From: Listeria immobilis
GTDB lineage: Bacteria > Bacillota > Bacilli > Lactobacillales > Listeriaceae
Assembly (NCBI RefSeq): GCF_014322765.1
Contig: NZ_JAASTZ010000002.1
Span: 177,492-241,491 of the forward strand
DNA: 64,000 nucleotides
Reading direction: 5' to 3'
The translations under genes were made by a program, and so were the position numbers. Positions 31,994 to 40,174 of this stretch are shown here, piece after piece. The notes under the pieces were generated by a model that was not told the origin of the DNA, did no database searches, and was given only the letters and a program-made list of their open reading frames with translations. Numbering within the stretch: the first letter of the stretch is position 1; every line of letters starts with the position of its first letter.

Positions 31994-33536
31994 AATAGGA
32001 ATTGATGTTGGTGGTACAAACACAGATGCGGTTATTTTAGATGAAAATCAAAACCTCATCCATAGTGTCAAAATGCCAACTAGTGAAGATATTGAAACAG
32101 GAATTACCGAATCATTACATCGTGTCTTAAGTGAAACGGGAATTGATCGTTCGAAAGTAACACATGCGATGCTCGGAACAACACAGTGTACAAACGCGAT
32201 TGTAGAGCGCAAAAAACTGGCAAAAGTAGGCGTTTTACGTTTAGGCTATCCAGCAACAGCATCCGTTTTACCATATACAGCTTGGCCAGAAGATATGGTA
32301 AGCTTTTTATCGGGAAAATACAAATTAACTGGTGGCGGCTATGAGTATGACGGTCAAGTGCTATCCGAAATTAATGAAGAAGAAATTCGTGCAACTTTGG
32401 CTGAATGGAAAGGGGAAGTCGAGTCTGTTGCAGTTGTAGGCGTCTTTTCTTCCTTAAAAAATGACCAAGAATTAGCAGTGCAACAAATTATTACAGATGA
32501 ACTTGGCGCAGATATTCCAGTATCCATTTCATCTACAGTTGGTTCCGTTGGGCTAATTGAACGTGAAAATGCAACCATTTTAAATGCGGCGCTTTTTAAA
32601 GTTATTGCGGCAACTAGTAATGGTTTTGAAAAAGCACTCGAGCAAGAAGGAATTGAACACGCAGAAATCTATCTGTGCCAAAATGACGGAACATTGATGT
32701 CACTGAATTATGCAAGACAATTCCCAATTTTAACAATCGCTTGTGGACCGACGAATAGTATCCGTGGCGCATCCTATCTTGCAGGATTAAAAGATGCAAT
32801 GGTACTTGATGTTGGTGGTACAACGTCGGATATTGGAGTACTTACAGACGGATTTCCTCGTGAGTCTTCACTGGCGGTTGATGTTGGCGGAGTAAGAACT
32901 AATTTTAGAATGCCGGATATTATTTCGATTGGTCTTGGTGGCGGTAGTATTGTTCGCGAAAATGATGGCGAAATCACGATTGGTCCAGATAGCGTCGGTT
33001 ACCGGATTTCTGAAGAAGCACTCGTTTTTGGTGGGGAAACCTTAACAACTACGGATATCGCCGTTCGTCTGGGAATGGCAGATATTGGTGACGCGAAATT
33101 AGTCGCACATATTCCAACCGATTTTGCTGAAAAAGCATATGAGAAAATCGCTCATATGACGGATGATGCGATTGATAAAATGAAAACGAGCTCGAGTAAC
33201 GTGAATCTTGTTTTAGTTGGTGGTGGAAGCGTGATTATCCCTGATGAAATTACAGGTGTAGCTACGATTTTCCGTGATAAAAACGGACCAGTTGCTAATG
33301 CGATTGGCGCGTCGATTTCACAAATCAGCGGACAATATGAGCAAATCTACATCTATTCGCAAATCGCACGCGAAGAAGCTTTAGAAGATGCAGAACAAAA
33401 AGCAAGAGAACAAGCAAGCCTTGCTGGAGCTGTTGCAGACACGATTGAAGTCGTAGAAGTAGAGGAAATTCCACTTGCTTATCATCCAGGCAACGCTACA
33501 AGGTTACGAGTGAAAGTTGTCGGAAATTTGGTTTAA
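31986..33536 (+). CDS. HyuA-type hydantoinase/oxoprolinase
   Basis: A 516-residue ASKHA-fold ATPase that would open hydantoin or oxoproline-like rings. The ATP-binding motif IGIDVGGTNTDAVILDE is at the N terminus, a second phosphate loop LDVGGTTSDIGVL is at about 280, and ISIGLGGGSIV follows. Only the HyuA half is present; no HyuB-type partner is adjacent, DUF917 taking its place. ATG 31986 follows AAGGAGG; an earlier in-frame ATG at 31962 lies inside the DUF917 gene. Confidence 0.92.
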   Translation: MYKIGIDVGGTNTDAVILDENQNLIHSVKMPTSEDIETGITESLHRVLSETGIDRSKVTHAMLGTTQCTNAIVERKKLAKVGVLRLGYPATASVLPYTAWPEDMVSFLSGKYKLTGGGYEYDGQVLSEINEEEIRATLAEWKGEVESVAVVGVFSSLKNDQELAVQQIITDELGADIPVSISSTVGSVGLIERENATILNAALFKVIAATSNGFEKALEQEGIEHAEIYLCQNDGTLMSLNYARQFPILTIACGPTNSIRGASYLAGLKDAMVLDVGGTTSDIGVLTDGFPRESSLAVDVGGVRTNFRMPDIISIGLGGGSIVRENDGEITIGPDSVGYRISEEALVFGGETLTTTDIAVRLGMADIGDAKLVAHIPTDFAEKAYEKIAHMTDDAIDKMKTSSSNVNLVLVGGGSVIIPDEITGVATIFRDKNGPVANAIGASISQISGQYEQIYIYSQIAREEALEDAEQKAREQASLAGAVADTIEVVEVEEIPLAYHPGNATRLRVKVVGNLV

Positions 33537-33542
33537 AAATAG

Positions 33543-33580
33543 CACTTCCAATTTAGAAAAGTAAATTGGAGGTGTTTTTT
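33543..33580 (+). terminator. Terminator of the hydantoinase operon
   Basis: CACTTCCAATTTA (33543-33555) pairs with TAAATTGGAGGTG (33562-33574), followed by TTTTTT. Confidence 0.9.
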
Positions 33581-33744
33581 ATACAGATATAGGAATAAAA
33601 ACTATTATATTAGCACCAATCTCCATCAAATGCTCACAAAAAACGTACCTAATTATGTTATACTAAATTGAGTTGAAGGAAGTTATTTCTTCATTTAGCT
33701 AAACAAATAGGTAATTAAGTCTAAGAGAGAAGGATGATATAATT

Positions 33745-34470
33745 ATGAAAATTGGTATTATCGGAGCAGGTCCAATCGGTACCACTCTATCCAATAAGCT
33801 GTCAGAAAATGGACATGAAGTAAAAATTGCTGATGTCCGTAGTATAGAACGTTTAAAAAACAAAACATTTAGCGGAAAAGCAGTAGATGTAGAAGATGTT
33901 ATAGTTGATATAGATATGTTAATTTTATCCATTCCTACTTTTGTTATACCTAGCATTGATCGCATAATAGCTCAAGTTGCAAAGGAAGTTATTATTGTCG
34001 ATACTTCAAACTACTATCCATTTAGAGATGATAAAATTGAAGCTATTGAAAAAGGTGAAGTTGAAAGTATCTGGGTATCGCAGCAAATTGGTCGCGACGT
34101 AGTGAAAGCTTTTAACAATCTATTAGCCTATACATTAGCCAATAAAGGAACACATCAAGATGATAAAAATCGTATTGCAATAGCTGTTTCAGGGAATAAT
34201 ATTGTAGAAAAAGAAAAAGTAATGCATATTGTAAATGAAGTAGGTTTTGATGTTGTAGATAATGGGGATTTAAACAACTCATGGAGAGCACAACCTGGGA
34301 CACCTGCTTATTGTACTGAATTGACAAAAGAAGAATTAAAAGAAGCGCTAGAAAAAGCTAACAAAGAAAAAGCTCCGTCACTTAGAGAGAAAGTCATTGC
34401 TAGCTTTTCACCCGATTTTAACCATGAAGATATTGTTAATTTGAATAGAAAAATCTATAATGAAAAATAG
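33745..34470 (+). CDS. NADP-dependent F420-reductase-like oxidoreductase
   Basis: A 241-residue Rossmann-fold protein. The dinucleotide motif GIIGAGPIGTTLSNKL is at the N terminus, followed by VKIADVRS, LILSIPTFVIP and VVKAFNNLLAY, as in the COG2085 family. A basic residue pattern after the second strand suggests NADP(H). The substrate is unknown, and F420 itself is not expected in Listeria. AGAAGGA precedes ATG 33745. Confidence 0.85.
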   Translation: MKIGIIGAGPIGTTLSNKLSENGHEVKIADVRSIERLKNKTFSGKAVDVEDVIVDIDMLILSIPTFVIPSIDRIIAQVAKEVIIVDTSNYYPFRDDKIEAIEKGEVESIWVSQQIGRDVVKAFNNLLAYTLANKGTHQDDKNRIAIAVSGNNIVEKEKVMHIVNEVGFDVVDNGDLNNSWRAQPGTPAYCTELTKEELKEALEKANKEKAPSLREKVIASFSPDFNHEDIVNLNRKIYNEK

Positions 34471-34480
34471 CTATATTCTC

Positions 34481-34518
34481 AAAAAAGAAATCAGTCAGTA
34501 AGATTGGTTTCTTTTTTT
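34481..34518. terminator. Bidirectional terminator overlapping the HD gene stop
   Basis: AAAAAAGAAATCA pairs with TGGTTTCTTTTTT with one G-U pair. It lies between convergent genes and includes the last codons of the HD gene. Confidence 0.8.
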
Positions 34519-35486
34519 GGTTGAATGACTTTCAAATAAATACCAGCCTGACTTTTTTGAGTTGCCACCTGATTCATTTTCCGCACTTTTTCAGAAATAT
34601 CCGCCACAGGAATAAGTAGACCGTTCACTAAAACAGATGGATTAATCAATCGTGTTTTTTTCTTTTGATGAAAAGTGTAATCTGAGTAGTTTTCCTCTAA
34701 ACGAACGTCACTCCAAAGGACTTGAATTTGTTCTTTTACATCTGGATTTTGCATTAATTTAGCCAATAGTTCTACATCTGTTAGCTGGAAATCAGCAGTT
34801 GTGATGGTTTCTTGCTGCAAAGCCAATCGAAGTGCAATCGCTAAAAACTCATTGGCAAATATATTCAGTGGATCATAAAAATAATCAATTACTTCCGAAT
34901 AATATTGTTCTACAAACCATTCTGCAGTATATACATCCGTCAAATAAATCTGCCCATTTATAACTACTAATTTATCCAAAAAATGTGCTATTTCTGCCAA
35001 ACTGATTTTTTCATGCCGATATAAGTCAACTAATGTATAATCAATCCGGTCTGCACAAAGTTCAGGTGCTTCCTGTTCTAGAATCTTCCACTTGGAAATA
35101 TCTGCTAAAATTTCTTCATAAGAAAAACCATATTTTTCTAAGATAGTTGGAATAGTGGAGTTTTTAACAAAGTCTTCAAAAATTTGTTCATGATAATCCT
35201 CTTTCTCCAATTTAAGAGCCTCATCAACTGTATGAGAAAAGGCAGTATGAGAAATGTCATGAAGTAAACCAGCAATTTGTTCCTCCAGAGATCCACCAAA
35301 TCGTCGGATAAACAGCATCACACCAATAGAATGCTCCAATCTTGTTAGGTTCCAAAGCGGATTCACTAAATAACTAGCGCCGCCTTGATGTATTTCTCCA
35401 AGTCTTGTTACTGAAGGACTTACAATTAATTCTTCTAGTACTTTTTCAATTTTAAAAGTTCCATAAATCGGGTTGGTAATTTTCAT
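34491..35486 (-). CDS. HD-domain phosphohydrolase
   Basis: A 331-residue cytoplasmic protein with an N-terminal HD domain. Metal-binding residues are visible as His in TRLEHSIGVML, the HD pair in GLLHDISHTAFSHTVD, and a downstream Asp in LCADRIDYTLVD. Such enzymes hydrolyse nucleotides or phosphate esters; the closest type by layout is the dNTPase-like YdhJ/COG1078 group. GGAGG precedes ATG 35486. It is a single gene between terminators. Confidence 0.88.
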   Translation of the reverse strand: MKITNPIYGTFKIEKVLEELIVSPSVTRLGEIHQGGASYLVNPLWNLTRLEHSIGVMLFIRRFGGSLEEQIAGLLHDISHTAFSHTVDEALKLEKEDYHEQIFEDFVKNSTIPTILEKYGFSYEEILADISKWKILEQEAPELCADRIDYTLVDLYRHEKISLAEIAHFLDKLVVINGQIYLTDVYTAEWFVEQYYSEVIDYFYDPLNIFANEFLAIALRLALQQETITTADFQLTDVELLAKLMQNPDVKEQIQVLWSDVRLEENYSDYTFHQKKKTRLINPSVLVNGLLIPVADISEKVRKMNQVATQKSQAGIYLKVIQPKKETNLTD

Positions 35487-35736
35487 CGTTGCACCTCCTT
35501 TTTAAGTATAACGTAAAAAATGATTCTTCTCATAATGTATTCCATTAAAATATATAGCAATTATTTGTTAAAAAAGTGATAGATTAGGCAAAATCTATAT
35601 GCTATAATGAGTATTGTCTGAATAAAGCGTTTTCTTATTCAGTTCTCACTAATAATAGTTCTTTCTTTTGCATTTGGTAGAATTTGAAAACAGTGAGATT
35701 TTTGGCAGCAAAATATATCAAAAAAGGATGGGTTTT

Positions 35737-36129
35737 ATGTTTGATAAGTTAATGGGAAAAGCTTCAGTGGTTACCGAGTCTTCTTATGGAATTGAAAGAT
35801 TTTTAGACGAAGATGAGCAAATTATTCGTGTTTTTAAATTTGTAAGAGATGAATTAATTATTACTTCAAAAGGGATTTTTAATGTCGATGCGCAAGGCTT
35901 AACAGGGAAGAAAGTTGAATATAAATTTTTCCCAGTAAAAGCATTGAAACACATTTCTATTGAAACAGCTGGAACTTTGGACCGAGATTTTGACTTAAAA
36001 ATTGGTGTTGACGGGAATACGGTAGTGACACAAGATACTTCATACTCTGCACCACTAACATTAAAAGTACACAAAAATGATACAGAACTAGGTATGGAAC
36101 TCTTTAAAACAATCAAAGGAATGCTATAA
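35737..36129 (+). CDS. Bacterial PH-domain protein
   Basis: A 130-residue protein matching the bPH_1 (YvbH-like) fold: RDELIITSKGIFNVDAQGLTGKKVEYKFFPVKALKHISIETAG, followed by DLKIGVDG strands and a C-terminal helix. It has no membrane segment. ATG 35737 is chosen from AAAGG nine bases earlier; earlier in-frame starts lack a site. The partner or ligand is unknown. Confidence 0.85.
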   Translation: MFDKLMGKASVVTESSYGIERFLDEDEQIIRVFKFVRDELIITSKGIFNVDAQGLTGKKVEYKFFPVKALKHISIETAGTLDRDFDLKIGVDGNTVVTQDTSYSAPLTLKVHKNDTELGMELFKTIKGML

Positions 36130-36208
36130 AATTAAAAGTAATTTTAAAACTACATATTTCGGACAAAACTATCGCTGAAAATGGTGTAAAATGTTTGAAA
36201 TGCAAAAA

Positions 36209-36255
36209 ATAATCGTCTTTTTTAAACTATAAAACGTTTAAAGACGGTTATTTTT
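36209..36255 (+). terminator. Terminator of the PH-domain gene
   Basis: ATAATCGTCTTT...AAAC pairs with GTTTAAAGACGGTTAT, followed by TTTTT. Confidence 0.82.
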
Positions 36256-36398
36256 CAATTTTAAATAAAAATTTTGTCAAATGTATTAAGGTTGGACAAA
36301 AATCTTAACAACGTATTTCCGAAATAGCATTGCTTGTGAACGACAAAACAGCTATAATCTTTATAGACGAAATACAAGACCTGAAAAGAGGCTGAACA

Positions 36399-37502
36399 AT
36401 GGAAAAGAGCTCCATTTATGGATTAACATGGGCAAAATTAACGGAATGGTTAGAAGCACACGGCCAGAAGAAGTTCCGCGCAACACAAGTATGGGACTGG
36501 CTTTATAGAAAACGCGTTAAAACTTTTGAAGAAATGAGTAATGTTCCAAAAGAAACAATTGAGCTATTAATGGCCAATTTTGTTATGAACACTTTAGAAG
36601 AACAGGTCGTTCAAGAATCTAATGATGGTACGACCAAATATTTATTTAAATTAAGTGATGGCAATTTAATAGAAACAGTTATGATGAAACAAGAATATGG
36701 ATTGTCTGTATGTGTGACGACTCAAGTTGGTTGTAATATCGGCTGTACTTTTTGTGCAAGTGGATTATTAAAGAAAAGTCGTGATTTAACAGCAGGCGAA
36801 ATTGTAGAGCAAATTATGAATGTGCAGCATTATTTGGATAGTCGCCATTTAGAGGAAAGAGTTAGCCATGTTGTAGTCATGGGAATTGGTGAACCTTTTG
36901 ATAATTACGACAATGTAATGGACTTTTTACGTGTAATTAACCACGATAAAGGTCTTGCAATTGGGGCAAGACACATCACTGTATCGACTAGTGGATTAGC
37001 ACCAAGAATTATTGATTTTGCAAATGAAGATTTTCAAGTTAACTTGGCGATTTCTCTTCATGCTCCGAATAACGAGCTTCGGACAAGTATTATGCGCATC
37101 AACAAAACCTATTCGATTGAAAAACTTATGGAAGCTATTCACTACTACGTTGAAAAAACGAACCGTCGTATCACTTTTGAATATATTATGCTAAAAGGTG
37201 TCAATGATCATAAAAAAGAAGCGCTTGAACTGGCAGCACTTCTTGGAGAGCATCGTCATTTAGCTTACGTTAACTTAATTCCGTATAACCCTGTAGATGA
37301 GCATATTGATTATGAACGTAGCACAAAAGAAGACGTATTGGCTTTTTATGACACTTTAAAGAAAAATGGCATTAACTGCGTGATTCGTCGTGAACATGGA
37401 ACGGATATTGATGCAGCATGTGGTCAACTGCGCAGCAAACAAATTAAGCGTGTTGGTGTACGTGAAAGAATGAAACAAAAACAAGCAGCAGCCGAAGAAT
37501 AA
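36399..37502 (+). CDS. rlmN: 23S rRNA (adenine-2503-C2)-methyltransferase RlmN
   Basis: A 367-residue radical SAM enzyme that methylates A2503 of 23S rRNA (and A37 of some tRNAs) at C2. The iron-sulfur motif is CNIGCTFC, within [16 protein letters not shown]. The helical N-terminal domain has [11 protein letters not shown]. Further matches are [13 protein letters not shown] and the C-terminal [10 protein letters not shown] with the Cys that carries the methyl intermediate. Length fits RlmN; the Cfr subfamily is shorter and differs around the cluster. ATG 36399 follows AAGAGG. Confidence 0.92.
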   Translation: MEKSSIYGLTWAKLTEWLEAHGQKKFRATQVWDWLYRKRVKTFEEMSNVPKETIELLMANFVMNTLEEQVVQESNDGTTKYLFKLSDGNLIETVMMKQEYGLSVCVTTQVGCNIGCTFCASGLLKKSRDLTAGEIVEQIMNVQHYLDSRHLEERVSHVVVMGIGEPFDNYDNVMDFLRVINHDKGLAIGARHITVSTSGLAPRIIDFANEDFQVNLAISLHAPNNELRTSIMRINKTYSIEKLMEAIHYYVEKTNRRITFEYIMLKGVNDHKKEALELAALLGEHRHLAYVNLIPYNPVDEHIDYERSTKEDVLAFYDTLKKNGINCVIRREHGTDIDAACGQLRSKQIKRVGVRERMKQKQAAAEE

Positions 37503-37508
37503 TAATCA

Positions 37509-37545
37509 GGCTATCTAGTTTCCATTTGGAGATTGGATAGTTTTT
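37509..37545 (+). terminator. Probable terminator of rlmN
   Basis: CTATC (37511-37515) pairs with GATAG (37536-37540) with an inner TTCC/GGA stem, followed by five T. The stem is weak. Confidence 0.5.
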
Positions 37546-37613
37546 GTTTATACTAAAATTAGCGAATACTTACACAAAATAAAGCAAACTAATTCTAGAA
37601 GGAGCGATTAATC

Positions 37614-38108
37614 ATGGAAGTAGAAATCGTCGAGAGAAATGCTTTTTCAGCTATAGGAAAGAAACGTACTTTTTCCGTAAAAAATGAAGGACAAAAAGAA
37701 AAAATTACTCAGTTTTGGCAAGAAGTAAACGAGAATGGTGATGCAGAACGAATTGAAGAGCTTGCCGAATTCGCGACTATTGATGGAATTCTTGGCGTTG
37801 GTTTAATGAGTGAGGAACAATTTGCGAAAGAAGAAATGGATTATTATATTGCAATTGAGACAGAACAAGAACCGCCAAAAGATATGGAAAAAATAACTAT
37901 CCCTGCAAGTAAATGGGCTATATTTAAATCTATAGGACCTATGCCATCCGCTATTCAAGAAGTTTGGCAATATATATTTAGTGAATGGCTACCAGTGAGT
38001 GATTATAATCATGGACCTGGTCCGGAATTAGAAGTTTATTCGGAAGGTGACACATCCCAACCAGATTATTATGCAGAAGTTTGGATTCCCGTAATAGAGA
38101 AAAAATAA
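37614..38108 (+). CDS. GyrI-like effector-binding domain protein
   Basis: A 164-residue protein with the fold of the AraC effector-binding/GyrI-like family: IVERNAFSAIGKKRTF at the start, IPASKWAIFKSIGPMPSAIQEVWQYIFSEWLP in the middle, GPELEVYSEGD, and EVWIPV at the end. No DNA-binding domain is fused. These proteins bind amphipathic small molecules. GAAGGAG precedes ATG 37614. Confidence 0.87.
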   Translation: MEVEIVERNAFSAIGKKRTFSVKNEGQKEKITQFWQEVNENGDAERIEELAEFATIDGILGVGLMSEEQFAKEEMDYYIAIETEQEPPKDMEKITIPASKWAIFKSIGPMPSAIQEVWQYIFSEWLPVSDYNHGPGPELEVYSEGDTSQPDYYAEVWIPVIEKK

Positions 38109-38114
38109 TTAATC

Positions 38115-38157
38115 AAACAAAGAGTAAATTATCCGCTAATTTGCTCTTTGTTTTTTT
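38115..38157 (+). terminator. Terminator upstream of isdG
   Basis: AAACAAAGAGTAAATTA pairs with TAATTTGCTCTTTGTTT (one mismatch), followed by TTTT. Confidence 0.88.
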
Positions 38158-38183
38158 GTATAGTAGAGCAATAATTTCTATAA

Positions 38184-38212
38184 TTGACATTGATAATCAT
38201 TATCAATATAAT
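38184..38212 (+). promoter_or_regulatory. Consensus SigA promoter with embedded Fur box
   Basis: TTGACA (38184-38189), 17 bp, TATAAT (38207-38212) is an exact consensus. The spacer contains TGATAAT-C-ATTATCA (38191-38205), a perfect 7-1-7 Fur box. Fur bound here would directly exclude RNA polymerase, so isdG should be induced by iron limitation. Confidence 0.92.
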
Positions 38213-38266
38213 AGAATGAACAAGCTAAACAGACAGACATCACAATTATCTAAGGGGGAAGTAAGG

Positions 38267-38632
38267 ATGATTATTGTAACGAATACGATTAAAGTAGAAA
38301 AAGGTGCAGCAGAACATGTTATCCGCCAATTTACTGGGGAAAATGGTGATGGGCATCCAACAAAAGATATTGCAGAAGTAGAAGGTTTTCTAGGTTTTGA
38401 ACTTTGGCATAGCCAGCCAGAAGATGAGGACTATGAAGAAGTAGTTGTTACTAGCAAGTGGGAAAGCGAAGAAGCACAGCGCAATTGGGTGAAAAGCGAT
38501 TCTTTCAAAAAAGCACACGGAAGAACAAAAGATTCTAGAGCGCAAAGAGAAGATCGTAAAGGGATTGTCGGAAATGAAATTGCTCGCTTTAAAGTAGTTC
38601 ATGTGCAAAATCCAGTAATTACGGAACAATAA
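38267..38632 (+). CDS. isdG: Heme-degrading monooxygenase IsdG family
   Basis: A 121-residue ferredoxin-like-fold (ABM domain) protein that opens heme to release iron. The pattern MIIVTNTIKVEKGAAEHVIRQF, EVEGFLGFELWHSQ, EVVVTSKWESEEAQRNWVKSDSFKKAHG contains the Asn6, Trp and His catalytic triad expected for IsdG (Asn6, Trp in SEEAQRNWV, His in KKAHG). AAGG lies close to ATG 38267. It is expressed from the Fur-controlled promoter just upstream. Confidence 0.92.
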   Translation: MIIVTNTIKVEKGAAEHVIRQFTGENGDGHPTKDIAEVEGFLGFELWHSQPEDEDYEEVVVTSKWESEEAQRNWVKSDSFKKAHGRTKDSRAQREDRKGIVGNEIARFKVVHVQNPVITEQ

Positions 38633-38646
38633 ATGATTCAATTTAG

Positions 38647-38681
38647 CAAGCCTTGTATCCACTATATAGGCTTGTTTTTTT
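38647..38681 (+). terminator. Terminator of isdG
   Basis: CAAGCCT (38647-38653) pairs with AGGCTTG (38668-38674), followed by seven T. Confidence 0.82.
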
Positions 38682-38725
38682 GTTATAACAAAAGTTGATT
38701 TACTAGCAAGCTGTAAACAACTCAT

Positions 38726-38760
38726 GATATAATTTTTTTAAATGATAACCTTTATCATTT
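38726..38760 (+). promoter_or_regulatory. Extended -10 promoter followed by Fur-like palindrome
   Basis: TGATATAAT (38725-38733 region) is an extended -10. It is followed by AAATGATAA-cct-TTATCATTT (38740-38760), a perfect 9-3-9 dyad that resembles a Fur or PerR box placed over the transcription start. It suggests metal control of the nitroreductase gene. Confidence 0.65.
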
Positions 38761-38775
38761 AAGGGGGGAATAGGA

Positions 38776-39357
38776 ATGATAAAAAATACTATAATGGAGC
38801 GCCGTAGTATAAAAAAGGCAAATGATGCACCAATTTCAAGAGAAACTATCAATTCACTATTAGAACAAGCAGCATTTGCACCTTTTCATAGTAAAATAGA
38901 GCCTTGGAATGTTTATATTCTTCATACACTTGAAGAAAAAGAACGCTATATTGAAAAAATAATCGCCTTTAATGAGCGTGAACAAGGTGTAACATTTTCA
39001 GCAGCAGAAGTAGCAGATTTAAAAGCCGGCTATGCCAAGAAAATTATTACACCACCTTATTTATTAATCATTACTACTAAAATTATTGGTCATGGTAAAA
39101 AGGATTTTGAATCTATCGGAGCTACAAGTGCCTTTATTCAAAATATGCAACTACTAGGTTGGGAAGCTGGTATTGGGATGATTTGGCGTACAAATAAATT
39201 CATTTTTGATAATAAATTCGCAACTGATTTAGGTATTCCAGCCGAGCAAAAAATCATCGGAACATTACATCTAACAACTTTGGAAGAAATTCCAGAACCA
39301 AAGCCACGTCGACCTTTAAATGAATGGGTGACTGATTTAGCAGATTTGTCATATTGA
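38776..39357 (+). CDS. Nitroreductase-family flavoprotein
   Basis: A 193-residue FMN-dependent oxidoreductase. The N-terminal MERRSIKKANDAPISRETINSLLEQAAFAPFHSKIEPWNVYIL matches the FMN-binding start of the family, with AGIGMIWRTNKF and LGIPAEQKIIGTLHL later. The physiological substrate is unknown. A Fur-like dyad over its promoter and the neighbouring isdG suggest an iron-related role, such as reduction of a ferric chelate or heme product; this is inference. AGGGGGG precedes ATG 38776. Confidence 0.88.
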   Translation: MIKNTIMERRSIKKANDAPISRETINSLLEQAAFAPFHSKIEPWNVYILHTLEEKERYIEKIIAFNEREQGVTFSAAEVADLKAGYAKKIITPPYLLIITTKIIGHGKKDFESIGATSAFIQNMQLLGWEAGIGMIWRTNKFIFDNKFATDLGIPAEQKIIGTLHLTTLEEIPEPKPRRPLNEWVTDLADLSY

Positions 39358-39415
39358 TGTTTCACAAGTTTAGCGTTACAATAGTACAAGTGTAAGAATG
39401 AAGGAGGCGAGCAAG

Positions 39416-39586
39416 ATGGCAGTTCCAGCTAGACGTACATCCAAAGCAAAGAAAAACAAACGTCGTACGCATAAAGGCCTAACAACACCAGGCTTGAGTC
39501 GTGATAGTGAAACAGGGGAATACCGGATGTCACATCGAATTTCACCAGATGGTACTTATAACGGTCGAACAATTATTGAAAAATGA
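39416..39586 (+). CDS. rpmF: Ribosomal protein L32, cysteine-free paralogue
   Basis: A 56-residue protein beginning [21 protein letters not shown], the L32 signature, and continuing with [13 protein letters not shown] in place of the usual zinc-ribbon. All four zinc-binding cysteines of standard L32 are missing, so this is a C-minus form that works without zinc. Such copies usually replace the zinc form under zinc starvation. AAGGAGG precedes ATG 39416. I could not identify a Zur box upstream. Confidence 0.92.
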   Translation: MAVPARRTSKAKKNKRRTHKGLTTPGLSRDSETGEYRMSHRISPDGTYNGRTIIEK

Positions 39587-39621
39587 TATGCTGCTTTTAT
39601 AGAGATATTTTATGATTTCAA

Positions 39622-39655
39622 AGGAGAAGACGAATTTTCGTTTTCTCTTTTTTTG
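39622..39655 (+). terminator. Terminator of rpmF
   Basis: GAGAAGACGAA pairs with TTCGTTTTCTC (G-U pair), followed by TTTTTTT. Confidence 0.85.
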
Positions 39656-40174
39656 TTGTATTAAATTTATTAACTACTAATTTTCACAATGAAGTAGGCG
39701 GGGAAAGCAGAAGAGGATGATTAATTGTGGAAAATAAAAGAATGTTAAAATCGAATACTTGGCAGTTTTAAACATAATGATAGTCCTTCTTTAGCGATTT
39801 ATTTAATAACAAACTTAGTAGCAAAAGTGAAGGTATAAAATTGTCTTCTCTCTTTGTTTCGCTGTTTTTAAAGAGAATATTAATTCACAATTACGCTATG
39901 TATTTAGTTTATTTCGAGGTAAATGTGTCCGTTTTGTGTCGAAAATACCTCTCGTTTGTGTCTAATGTTTGAATGAGATGTGAATTCTAAACATATATTT
40001 TAATTAGATGCCAAAATCCAATATACAGCTCGTCGATTCGTCTGGTAATATTAGGTATTGCAAGAGCCTATACTGCATATAAACAATTTCAAATAGTAAC
40101 TCAGACAAGTGAAATTGCAATATATATACGTGATGAATTATCAGCTATAAACTACTTAGGAGGAGAATTTTTTT
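39656..40174 (+). other. Long intergenic region before the LPXTG gene
   Basis: About 520 bases without a credible ORF. A hairpin CGAGGTA/TACCTC is visible near 39915-39955, between GTGTC-type repeats. AGGAGG lies just before ATG 40175. It probably contains the promoter and a long 5' UTR of the surface-protein gene, but no promoter could be fixed. Confidence 0.45.

Noticed and set aside
36399..37502. Cfr antibiotic-resistance methyltransferase
   Set aside because: Length, N-terminal helical domain and C-terminal DAACGQLR match RlmN; no mobile context surrounds it.
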